64,000 nucleotides of DNA, taken from positions 9,181,993 to 9,245,992 of the forward strand of contig OZ025221.1 of assembly GCA_964019055.1 (NCBI GenBank). The letters run 5' to 3'. The position numbers and the translations under genes are program-made. This document shows positions 14,400 to 25,700 of the stretch, piece by piece (the stretch's first letter is position 1; each line of letters opens with the position of its first letter). Origin of the DNA: Anthopleura xanthogrammica (taxonomy: Eukaryota; Cnidaria; Anthozoa; Actiniaria; Actiniidae). The notes below the pieces were generated by a model. The model was not told the DNA's origin. It ran no database searches and saw nothing but the letters and a program-made list of their open reading frames with translations.

Positions 14400-14935
14400 G
14401 TGATGGTGATGATGATGATGGTGATAGATGATGATGATGGTGATGATGATGATGATGGGGATAGATAATGTGGTGATGATGGTGATGATGGTGGTGATGA
14501 TGATGATGATGATGATGATGATGGTGATGGTGATGGTGATGATGATGATGGTGATAGATGATGATGATGGTGATGATGATGATGATGGGGATAGATAATG
14601 TGGTGATGATGATGATGATGGTGATGGATGATGATGATAATGATGGATGATGATGATGGATGATGATGGATAATGATAATGGAGAAGAGAAATGAAGATT
14701 ATTATATTTATGTTAACAATGATTGATAGCCTTGATGACGATCAACAATAATGAAAAACAATTATGATTTTAGATATTTTAAATGTTTTTTATTAGGCTT
14801 GCAAACATGAGTATCTACATCTGGGCTCTACTGATAGCTTTATCACTGCTACCATTCTTGTTGTGGGGGGTTCACCTCAAGACATGGGACACCCAGTCTC
14901 TTCCAGGACACTGCAAGAACCTAATTGTTGCATAG
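12031..14935 (+). CDS. TMEM220: TMEM220-like four-helix membrane protein
   Basis: Six exons (12031-12156, 12481-12510, 12606-12666, 13322-13454, 14025-14090, 14797-14935) join in frame into 184 aa. The signature AAYVQINDPDPAIWI, split over exons 1-2, and NPLSHEEGRELCGLLLVIMW at the exon 4/5 join match transmembrane protein 220. The C-terminus (SLPGHCKNLIVA) also fits the family ending with an HCK motif. About four hydrophobic helices are visible. Vertebrate TMEM220 is about 160 aa; the extra length is at the N-terminus. The start is uncertain: in-frame ATGs at 11941 and 12031 are both open, and I chose 12031 because it gives the family-like short leader. Exon 2 is only 30 nt. The molecular function of the family is unknown. 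A poly(A) signal lies at 15256-15261. Confidence 0.85.
12170..12412. repeat. Imperfect ATC/CAC microsatellite in TMEM220 intron 1
   Basis: Mixed (ATC)n and (CAC)n trinucleotides. Confidence 0.85.
12718..13060 (-). mobile_element. SINE tail array, five 57-bp-type units, reverse orientation
   Basis: Repeats of AACCCTGAAACAACCTCTGG...GGCATGGCTAACTCACAGAT, followed by GCTGGGTTTTGAGGAGAG, which is the reverse complement of the SINE body. Inserted in TMEM220 intron 3. Confidence 0.75.
13487..13645. mobile_element. Short TIR element with CAGGGGCGG ends
   Basis: The left end, CAGGGGCGGTTCCAGAAATT, is mirrored by the right end, GGATTTGTCCCTGG, with runs of G/C just inside. It is a non-coding MITE-like element in TMEM220 intron 4. 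Confidence 0.5.
14115..14682. repeat. (GAT)n microsatellite with ~130-bp higher-order repeats
   Basis: GATGAT/GGTGAT-rich sequence. The marker GGGGATAGATAATGTGGTG recurs at about 14324, 14457 and 14587, showing segmental duplication of about 130 bp within the array. Located in TMEM220 intron 5. Confidence 0.85.
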
Positions 14936-15255
14936 AAAGAAATAGCCGAAAAGTATCCATACCTCCCCCCCCCCTCTCCATGCAGGGAATGTTCATATAT
15001 TTTAATGATCAAGCTGTAGACCAAATAATTTGGTGCCAATGACCACCCAAGGTGGATATAAATGCATGATATGTGACATGAAAATTATTGATTTTAAAAA
15101 TTCAAGTTATGAATTAGATTCATCAAGGATATTTAAATATGGTCATACTGAAAATAGGTTGAACCGGCTTCATCACAGTATGTCTATGAATAATTCATTT
15201 TCTTATAAAAAGAAAAAAGAAATAAATGAAAAAGTAAAGAAAAAAATTTCAAGAA

Positions 15256-15261
15256 AATAAA
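15256..15261 (+). terminator. Candidate poly(A) signal of TMEM220
   Basis: AATAAA 320 bp downstream of the TMEM220 stop. Confidence 0.4.
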
Positions 15262-15470
15262 TGAGTGACTCTGAGTTTTTCATTTACTTTGTGATTATAA
15301 TTTGAAAATATATTTGAGCCAGTAAAATACACTTTTAAAAACTTACCTTGATCTTTACCTTGGCTCAGATCATGTGTCATTCTCTTGAGAATAAGATTCT
15401 CATGCACAACCATTAAACAAAGAAATGATACTCTAAGAAATGACAAGTGATCTAAAATGGGAACACATTA

Positions 15471-16610
15471 CAGTCAACGAACGTCACGCATGAACACGCA
15501 TCTTCGATTATTCAAATAAAAGTTGAATATTCATTTCGAATATTCGATTATTGAAAATAAATATTCAGACTTAGAATTAAATATTGAAATATCAAATTGA
15601 AGAATTTAATATTTATTTCTTTGATCAATAAATATTTTCGTAAGTTAGAAATATTTTGCAATATTTGGATGAATTTTTTTGTGTATAATTTTATCACTTC
15701 TTAGCGGCGTCACGTCCGACTAATCACTTCGTAACCGTTTATACGGAATTGACTCGTGCTTTTAGACAGATACGCTATGGCTAAAAATTGCATGGGAGGG
15801 TTTTATTACCCAGGAAGACCCCTTCCAAACCATGTAAGGAAAGAAATAATTGATATGTACAATGGCCACAAGGGCATATCCGAAATTTCAAAAAAGCTGA
15901 AAATTTCAAAGGGATCTGTTGACAAAGTTCTCAAGCATTACGCAAATCATGGAACGATTCAACCTTTCTGTTGTGGTGGTAGAAACCCTACTTTGGTAAC
16001 AGATGACGTTTTACACATAATAGAAATATACAAACTTCAAAAACCAAGCGTTACTGGAGTTGAGATTCGTCAAAGATTAATTCAAGAAGGCATTTTCACC
16101 GCTTGTTTTGAACTAACTGGCATTTCACATCTTAGAAATCGAAAATTATCTGGAAGTAGTTCTCCAATTTCTGTCGTTAAATCGTTTCTTACTTCAGATA
16201 ACACTTTTTTTTTGATAAGTAATTTCCCTTTCAACGAAGCCAATACATTTGTCTTCCAACTGCACTAGTCGACGCCATTGCGAGGAGCTAAAGTACAGAC
16301 AGTCGATAGACTACGTGATCATCTCACACGGCAAATGTCGCGACTACACGCGAATGTCTGGCATGGTGCTTTTAAAAATTGAGAATTTTCCAATAGATAA
16401 AAAAGTAAAAAAACTCATTTACTGTAATGTAAAAACGTTTTTTTAAATTCTTTTCTACATTCATCAAATAATAAAATAAACAATCATTTATTACTTTCAA
16501 GATTCGATTAATGATATTAAATCTACGAATATTCGTTTGAATAATCGAATGTTTATTTCAAGATTGCAATCTTCCGAGTGTGAGTGTTCATGCCTGACGT
16601 TCGCTGACTG
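15471..16610 (+). mobile_element. Tc1/mariner-type element carrying a paired-domain ORF
   Basis: The ends are inverted repeats. Left is CAGTCAACGAACGTCACGCA and right, reverse-complemented, is CAGTCAGCGAACGTCAGGCA. The first 30 bp match at about 27 positions. TA dinucleotides flank both ends (15469-15470 and 16611-16612), the target duplication of Tc1/mariner elements, and CAGT is the canonical start. Subterminal AT-rich motifs (TTCGATTATTCAAA) are also mirrored. The only ORF inside is the paired-domain gene at 15777-16268. No DDE transposase domain is visible, so the copy is non-autonomous or internally deleted. Confidence 0.8.
15777..16268 (+). CDS. Pax-like paired-domain protein encoded inside a transposon
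   Basis: A 163-codon ORF starting at the first ATG (upstream in-frame codons exist but no ATG). Residues 7-60 resemble the PAI half of a paired domain: GG-F-x3-GRPLPNHVRKEIIDMY, then the helix-turn-helix ISEISKKLKISKGSVDKVLK and HYANHGTIQP. A GGRNP linker follows, corresponding to the Pax GGSKP. Residues about 70-110 resemble the RED half: DVLHIIEIYKLQKPSVTGVE then IRQRLIQEGI. This spacing is Pax-like and not just a generic transposase HTH. Residues 111-163 (ISHLRNRKL and beyond) match nothing I know, and no catalytic D..D..E region follows. The ORF lies wholly between Tc1/mariner-type TIRs, so it is probably a transposase DNA-binding domain or a captured paired box. A working host gene is unlikely but not excluded. 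Confidence 0.65.
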   Translation: MAKNCMGGFYYPGRPLPNHVRKEIIDMYNGHKGISEISKKLKISKGSVDKVLKHYANHGTIQPFCCGGRNPTLVTDDVLHIIEIYKLQKPSVTGVEIRQRLIQEGIFTACFELTGISHLRNRKLSGSSSPISVVKSFLTSDNTFFLISNFPFNEANTFVFQLH

Positions 16611-16779
16611 TAAATCCAAGCCAAGAGGATCTGTCTAATCTTTCATCTGGGCTCCCTGTGGTTGATACCAGCGGTGATTCCTACACATGCGCATTAGCGT
16701 TCTGCAGGAAGGACTTGCAAACCAAGTTTCTCTCATTCATGAAATTCGTGGGCATTTTTTCACCGAAAAAATAACAAAA

Positions 16780-19700
16780 ATGCAGCGTTTTTTCTCCAGA
16801 CAGGTAACTACATATCTTAAATTTGTATAAAATTTATTAAATGTTAATTTTGATGGGTTTTGAGTTGAAACGAAGCCGTTGAAGTTGGAGAGGAAGGCAA
16901 AGACAGCTGCGTTTGTGTGAATTTGTTTTTACTATAATAATTTTTGATTTAATAATTTCAAAGTAAAAGCGCTAATTCTATCATATTTTAATTTTCACAT
17001 CTCAATAACTTCTCACATAGAAAAGCCCTTCTTTTGTTTGTTAAATTAAACTCTAATTGTTAGAAAAACCGACTCAACACACGTACAGACTTGTTGTACT
17101 ACACGTGATTTTGCACAGTTTTTTGCTTTAAATAATTATACAATTATCAATTTTGATTTGAAAAATCACTGAAAAATCACTGAATCTAAATTTGCAATGG
17201 AATATTATTTAGAAAAAGACGTTTTACAGAGTGATGTAATAGTATGTAAGGTATCATCATGGACTTTAACATGCTGCAATCAATATCATATTTCTATTTC
17301 TGAAAAGAGGATAGGGAGACTAAAAATAGCATTTTCTGAAATGTTTTTTTTACTGTGCATAAACGGCCCTCTGCAGGGTAAATATACCTATGTTCCATTA
17401 TTGGCTGCAGCATTGGCTGAGTGTCTGGGCAAGAAGCATTATAGCAAATTTTGTACAACCATGGAAAATTGAGTGCCATGGCTGTGAGGATATTGTTTCC
17501 AGAGCATGTTCATTTACATGTACATGCCCATAGCCAGGGGGTACTCAAGGTCCAACATTAAGAGTGCAATTGGTTAAATGAAAGATACTAGCAAATTTTT
17601 AACACTAAACAGTGATAGTTAACAAAACAAAACAATCGAAATAGCAGTAATAGGTCAATCAATGTGCATGTTATATTTCAAATATTTTGTAATTCTCTTT
17701 CTAAATCATTGTTAAGGATGTTATTCTCTCACCTTACAGGTGTTAACATCATTGAGAACAGTACACTCAGTGAGATACTTCTCAGCATCGTCAGCATTAT
17801 GGCAAAAGGTAAGAACTGATTTTAAAAACAACACAATACTGCTCAGCCATGACTACAACATGGTACAACATGCTGTAACATTGAAATGGCTTCCCATTGT
17901 TTCCTGTATTTCATCCTATAGACCCCTTTCACATGACGTCAAAGCAGCTACATTTGGAGGACAAAACGAAATAATTTCAATCTCCTGAGAATTGGAGCCT
18001 ATTGTTTTGTCCTCAAAATTGAGCTGCATTCTGACATGCTGCAAGGGGTCTATAGACCTTTTTACCATGAATAATAGTTCATGAGATATGGTATGTAGCC
18101 ATGCCATATCTCACCGTAGCTATAACTATACGTCGTAATAGTAAGATTTTTACAGTTCCCTTCAGTGACCACGAATTATGGTTACAAGTCGAGGGTGGAG
18201 TTGCCGTGCATGATAAATTATAGTTCTGCTAAGCACAGCAACTCCAACCTTGAAAACTGTATTATCCATGGTTACTGGAATGGAACTATATAAAAGGTCT
18301 ATTACGACGTATAGTAGTCACAGCTACAGTGAGATATGGTTTGGCTATAGCTAGCAAAGCTACAAATTTGCTGTATTATTTCCCACTCATGAAAACAGCT
18401 CTAGATAAACTTCCCTATAGCTTTCTTGCATAAATAAATACAGAGATAAGATTTTGTTATCTTCGCTGATGGTTTTTTCTTGTACATCTATAGGTATCCA
18501 TGAGCAAGTTTGAACCTAACTGTTATATTCCATATGAAAGGCTAGATGAGAACTTGAAAGTAGTCAAAGAAAGGTAAAAATGGTTTTAAATTTATTTATT
18601 TAAAAAAAGATACGTAAAAAAGATGTGTAAAATACTATAAAATTGTTGTTCATGGCTTATCAGTCAATTATGTTTCATATCTTATGATAATAATCTTATT
18701 CGCCAATTTTTATAAACCAGATTAAACAAGCCATTAACCCTGGCAGAAAAGATCGTCTACTCTCATCTTGATAACCCAAAAGAACAGGTACTATACATTA
18801 TACCTATTAGACCCACAGCTCGAATGGTCTACAAGTCATGGGCTATTGACTCATAGACCATGAGGACGAGAGGTCTAATTGTATTAGTATAAACCTATGG
18901 TCAAATAAATGATTGTTTTTGCCATGAATAATAGCTGTTATTATGGATACATGCAAATGAGATATCATATTGTCTTAAGAATCATACAAGTGAGGCTATC
19001 GTGAGGCTATGCTTGATGTCTCATTTGCATCTTATTTGCATGCATCCGTAATAACAGCTATTGTTTTTGCCATCGTTTTGGCTTTCAAAACTGACCTTTT
19101 TCTCTACTAGTGGTCTATCACTAATAGACCACTAGTAGCTCAGCCAATCAGAGAGCAGGATTTACCATTAGTAGGTTTATAGTACGGTAATCTTTAATAA
19201 ACATTGATTATTGAATATGATTGAATATGGATTGAATGTATGTTGATTTTGTCACAGGATCTTGTGCGTGGGGAATCCTATCTTAAACTCAGACCTGATA
19301 GGGTTGCTATGCAGGATGCCACAGCTCAGGTAAATATGCACCATCTACATTGAACACATAGAATCTCAAGTAGAAAGTTATCTGAGAACAAAGTAACAGC
19401 TTAAATCCTATCCATGTTATAGTCTGCAGTTAACCCAATGGTTGTCTTGTATTTTACAGATGGCAATGCTTCAGTTCATATCCAGTGGCTTACCAAAGGT
19501 AAATTCAAAATGCAGAATTATTGTGACCTAATTTTTGAACATCTCTCCTGGACTTTGCAGCAAATTATTTTTGATGTTATAGGTTGCAGTTCCCTCTACC
19601 ATCCACTGTGACCATCTAATAGAAGCCAAGGCAGGAGGTGTGGAAGATCTCAAGGTGGCAAAGGATATAAACAAAGAGGTGTATGACTTCCTGGCCACTG

Positions 19701-22700
19701 CTTCTTCTAAGTATGGTGTTGGGTTCTGGAAGCCAGGAAGTGGTATCATCCATCAGATTGTACTGGAAAACTATGCCTTTCCTGGTGTGATGCTTATTGG
19801 GACTGACAGTCACACACCTAATGGAGGTATGTTTCATGAAAAGACAGTACACATGGAGGGGGGGGCTGAAAATATGTTCAATGGGAAGGGGGAGGGTCTT
19901 TCGCCTGAGGAGGGTATATTGTTTAGCACCAGGAAATATCCTTATCTCACCCATGGAGGGGGATTGGAATTTCCAAAAGGAGAGGAGGGTCAGTGGAAGT
20001 TATATAGATCTTTAAGTTGTAGTAAAGATTTCAGTAACGTTTAATAGATATCTGACTTTTATTTCAGGTGGTCTTGGTGGAGTATGTGTTGGTGTGGGTG
20101 GTGCTGATGCTGTTGATGTTATGGCCAACATGCCATGGGAGCTGAAATGTCCAAAGGTACTTATGACTGTACTTTGCTACATGCTACTAGGGGCATAGTA
20201 TCAGGAACTAGACAATGTTAAGATTCATTTACTTATACATTTGTGTCTCTCAGGTTATAGGTGTCAAGCTTACAGGAGAACTCAAAGGCTGGACATCTCC
20301 TAAGGGTAATATAACTGCATATAAATATACATATTGTATTGTTACTACCTAACTCTATCTTTCTCTGTAGGCAGTGTAATTAGTTGATGTAGCATAGGTG
20401 GCATAGTGGTGAGAGTGCTCAACTCTGTGTTGTATTGGAGTAGAGTTGCTTGTTGGTTCTCTCCTGGAATATTTTCATCAACTGAGTGCCAAATATGTTA
20501 TCCCTAGAGAGGGGAGGGTCTATGTACTCTCAAGCTGGGCTTCCTGTGTGGTGGAGTAGGGTAGTGTTTACTGTTTGACAAGATTCAGAATGATTTACAT
20601 CACCCTTTCCTCTCATGTAGTTCCTGCTTGCAGAGATCTTTTTGCCCTCCATTCTGGCTTTAGGTTGTGGGAGAAATGTTTAAAAAGTTTTCTCCCCAAC
20701 CAGCCTGTCGCTCAGCCCTATGGAGGCAAAGAAAAATAACCTCTGCTCACAGGGTACTCATATAAAGCTGTAGGTAAGAAAAGAGTAGAGTTCTAAATTG
20801 CCTGTCATTGTTTGTTATGATCAGATGTCATCCTCAAGGTGGCTGGTATTCTTACTGTCAAGGGAGGAACAGGAGCCATTGTAGAGTATTTTGGACCAGG
20901 AGTAGATTCAATATCTTGTACAGGTGAGAAAAATATTGTTGATGGTGGACATGTGGTATAGTACTGTATGATTGTGGTGATGATAGTGATGATTGTATCA
21001 TGAATGTTGGCAATGAATGATGGTGATTGTGATGTTGATGATGATGGTTGTGATGATTATGATGATGATTGGTGATGATGATGGTTATGTATGATGATGA
21101 TGGTGCTCATGATGATGGTCATTTACTTTATGATTGAATAAATAATGATTCTCATTAATCCAGGAATGGGAACCATTTGCAACATGGGTGCCGAGATCGG
21201 AGCAACTACGTCAGTCTTCCCTTACAACCACCGCATGGAGGCATACCTCAAAGCCACAGGCAGAGATCAAGTAGCTAGTCTTGCCAACCAGTATAGACAC
21301 CTCTTGAAGGCTGACGAGGGTGCAGATTATGACCAGGTTGTTGAGATCAATCTAAGTGAACTGGAACCACATGTCAATGGTCCATTTACACCTGATCTCG
21401 CCCATCCTATTTCAAAATTGGGGGCTGCGGCAAAGGAAAAGGGATGGCCAATGGATATTAGAGTTGGTAAGACAAAATTTACTTCTTTGCTTATGGTCAC
21501 ACTTTCTATCTTATCTTGCATCATCTTGACTACCTCATTTAAAACATTAAAGACACAAAGAATAGAATCAAAAATATTATTCATCGTGAAAATGTAATAA
21601 AGAAATGATACTTATTGGTTTGTCTTATGATTGAGGGTCATTTGTAAAGGATCACAAAGTTTCGACTGCAAGCTGCTAGTCTTCATCAGCCGATGGTGTA
21701 GATGAAGACTAGCAGCTTGCAGTCGAAATGTGGCGGTCCTTTACAAATGACCCTCAATCTTGAGACAAACAAATATCGGTAAGTATCATTTGTTTAGACA
21801 CTAATAATCTTGTTAATGTTAGGACTCATTGGTAGCTGCACTAACAGTAGCTATGAAGACATGACAAGAGCAGCAAGTATTGCAAAGCAGGCAATGGACA
21901 ATGGAATAAAGGCAAAGTATGTTGAGGAATGAGAAATTTGCTGTAGTCCCTTCAGGTGCCAAGCCTTTGCAGATAAACCAAGGCTATAACTAGGAGTTAG
22001 GTCTTTGAAAGAACCTTTACATTTTATTAATACCCTGAAACAACCTCTGGGCTGATTAAAGTCGGGGTACAGCTAACTCACAGATTGAATTGGAATAGGC
22101 CCTTTGCAGCTAATAGTCATGTGATGAAATATCACTTCAATAGCAAATGGATTGAGCTCACAGTCCCTTGGGGAAGGCTTCACTGGAACACAAACAAACT
22201 CGGAAAAGCTTCATATCTTAAGATCAAAAGTGTGTTATGCGGATATAACAGCATTTTGAAAAAGGCTTCTCCCAAGGCATTGCAATTTTAATGAAAATTG
22301 TTTTGAATAAATGAAATAGGATTTTTTTTGCTCTCCAGTTACATTCATGTGATCATTAGCTGCAAAGGGCCTATTTAGCGTGTTAGGTTGTCACAAATGG
22401 CACCGTCATACCATTACATAGTACAATGATTATGTTGCTCTGTTGCATCTTATCTTGCTTGGTTTATTGATTATTCAAAGTATTTTCCTTGATAATTTAT
22501 GTATATTATGGCCATTCCTTTTATAATTATTTAGCTTTCTCTTTATTTTGCAGATCACTTTTTACTGTAACACCAGGATCAGAGCAGATCAGAGCAACTA
22601 TTGAACGAGATAACATTGTAAGTAGCTGACAAGCTCATGATCAAAAGTGTTGCAGTTTAACATTTCTATTGAAGATTAGTAATTGAGGTATCTTTTGCAG

Positions 22701-25700
22701 GCTGATACGCTGCGAGAGTTTGGTGGTACAGTTCTTGCTAATGCATGTGGTCCATGTATTGGACAATGGAACAGGTATGTGATTGTGAGTGATGCTTTTT
22801 GAATGGTGTTACACTTATATGAGATGCACTTATATACCACCAATGTCATCATCTGTGCCATTGTCGTCATACAGTAGTCATCATCATTATGATCATTGTG
22901 TATCATCAGTTATCAGTTATCATCATCATAGTTTACATCATTATTGTGATCATCAGTTATCATCATTGTGTATCATTGGCATCATCATTATGCATCATCA
23001 TTGTGATCATCATTGGCATCATCATTATGCATCATCTTTGTGTACAGTGTATCATCATTGGCATCATCATGGTTGTCATTAGACTTTCCAAAAGTCCTCT
23101 GTCCCTTTCTCTTTTTTTGCTGGCGGGACTGAGGACTTTTCATCTCTGCTTCGCACCAAATTTACCGATGGGTTTTTCCGTCGGTGAATAAATTACATCA
23201 AACAGACAATCAACCAAGATTGGCTACATTTTTGGCGCGAGACGGAAATCGAATCCCTGCAAGGGAAACAAGTCGTCCACTCGCGACTTCATCGCTCATA
23301 ATAGGCTCGTGCTTCACACTCGCCAAATTTTCTTTACATCCATGAACAGGGAGAGGAAAAGAGAGTGGACGACTTGAAGCAAGTCTAGGTTGTCATTATC
23401 ATTGACATTATTTTCATTATCATCACCATCCTTTATACTAAGGCATCATTATGCATTATAATCATTGGCATCATCATCATGTATCATCATTGGCATCATC
23501 ATGCATCGTCATCACAATCATCACATATACAATCATGTGCATTCTTGCCATCATCCATTACCATTATCATGATCATAATAGACTGCTAAAATTGTCATTG
23601 CAATAATTAATGATTCAGTATTCTCTTTTCAGACAGGACATTAAAAAAGGAGAGAAGAACACTATTGTAACGTCGTACAACAGAAATTTCACAGGTCGTA
23701 ATGACGCTAACCCCGACACACATGCCTTTGTTGCTTCTCCAGAGGTTAGTTATATTTAATAATTTGAATTCAATAATTTAATATTTATATTGCGCATGTT
23801 CAGTCATTTATGAGAGGAAATGTTTAATTTGGTCTGGAAAACTTTGATATTCTATACAAATTTCAGGAATATGCTATTCTAATGTAACAAGGTCTGTGTT
23901 TGCTTTATTTTTCGTTAGTGAGTTAATTACGGTAGGCTGTTGTTTATCACGTGAAAATGGACAAAAAAGCAAAATCTACTTTTAGACATTTTTAGAAAAC
24001 TTTGCCTATTACATCCCTCTTGCAATATCCTCCCCTTCCCAAAGGGAACATCTATATGCAATTAATTAATCCTCAATTACCAATTACTTCCAGATTGTAA
24101 CAGCTCTTTCCATTGCTGGTTCTCTTGACTTTAATCCAGAGACAGACACCCTGACTGGAAAAGATGGTCAGTTAATAAAAAGAAAGATAATAATTGATTG
24201 ATGCATGTATGGAAATGCTCACCGTATGGGAGGTGGAGGTGCTGTGCTGTGCTGTGCTGTGCTGTGATGTGATGTGATGTGATGTGATGTGATGTGATGT
24301 GATGTGATGTGATGTGATGTGATGTGATGTGATGTGATGTGATGTGATGTGATGTGATGTGATGTGATGTGATGTGATGTGATGTGATGTGATGTGATGT
24401 GATGTGATGTGATGTGATGTGATGTGATGTGATGTGATGTGATGTGATGTGATGTGATGTGATGTGATGTGATGTGATGTGATGTGATGTGATGTGCTGT
24501 GCTGTGCTGTGCTGTGCTGTGCTGTGCTATGTTCTGTCTTGTGCTGTGCTGTGTAGTGATGTGCTGTGCTGTGTCTTAACATAACGACATGCAGTGTTGT
24601 GTACCTTATGATCAGGCAACATGTCAATCCTCATTCATCAGGATGCAGTGTTATGGTCCAGCTATTATCTATTTTTCTGTGATTTGTTACAACCCACCTT
24701 GAACCCCATAAAATTTCTTATTCTTTCTTTACTCCTATCCAATTACTCATTCCAGTTTGTATCATATTCCAGGTAAACAGTTCAAGCTAGAGAGTCCATA
24801 TGGTGACGAGCTCCCTTCCAAGGTACATTTATCTAAATATTCTAAATTAGATATGTCATGTGGGAGTAGTAGTTGGGGAGGGGTTGGTGGGAGGGGGGGA
24901 GAGGGGTGAAGGCTAGATTTTTAATATTATCAGTTGCAACCTAACCATCTTTCTTCCTTGTAGGGATTTGACCCTGGTGAGGACACATATCAGGTAAAGT
25001 AATAATACTCAATAGTATAGACCCCTTGCAGCACTTCAGAATGCAGCTCAATTTGAATGACAAAACAATAGGTTCCAATTCTCAGGAGATTCTCTTTTGT
25101 TTTTCCTCCAAATTGAGCTGCCTCGACATCCCCTGAAAGGGGTCTATTGTTCTAACTATTTGGATAGTAGTACATGTCATGTACAAAAACCATATTTTGG
25201 TATAATAATATCCTGGTATAACAGGTAAAGACAGTGTACATACAGTCCAGTTGAGTTCCATAGGTTATTTTCTGAGATAGTGAACATGGTGCATTGTGGT
25301 CTAGCTTGGGTACAAACAACACCATATAAGGCATGATGAATGATGTTTGTACTCAAGCTAGACCACAATGCACCATGTTCACTATCTCAGAAAATGTAAA
25401 AAATGATACCATAAATACCCCTGAGCTAGACCACAATGCACCATGTTCACTATCTCAGTTCTAAAAAGTATATAATATGATACCAAGAGCAGTGGCAGTT
25501 AAACTGTTTTATTATATTTCTTTAGGCACCTCCAGAAGATGGCTCATCACTGCAAGTTCATGTCAGCCCAAGCAGGTACGGTAAAGTAGTAAATACTGCT
25601 TATTCATTAACATGCTGTCTGGGAAACAAGGGTGGTGTAGCAGTAGTGCACTCACCTCTCACCTCTGGGGTCTCAGGTTTGATTCCTGGACTCAACATCA

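Noticed and set aside
19616..19954. Minus-strand ORFs overlapping actin and ACO2 exons
   Set aside because: They are mirror frames of strongly conserved exons; the plus-strand proteins are certain.
21640..21735. Hammerhead-ribozyme-like strings (CTGATGA...GAAAC) in foldback-C
   Set aside because: On the minus strand the core CTGATGA, a stem II and GAAAC are present, but there is an extra A before stem II and no convincing stem III or cleavage triplet, and the plus-strand arm has TAGATGA.
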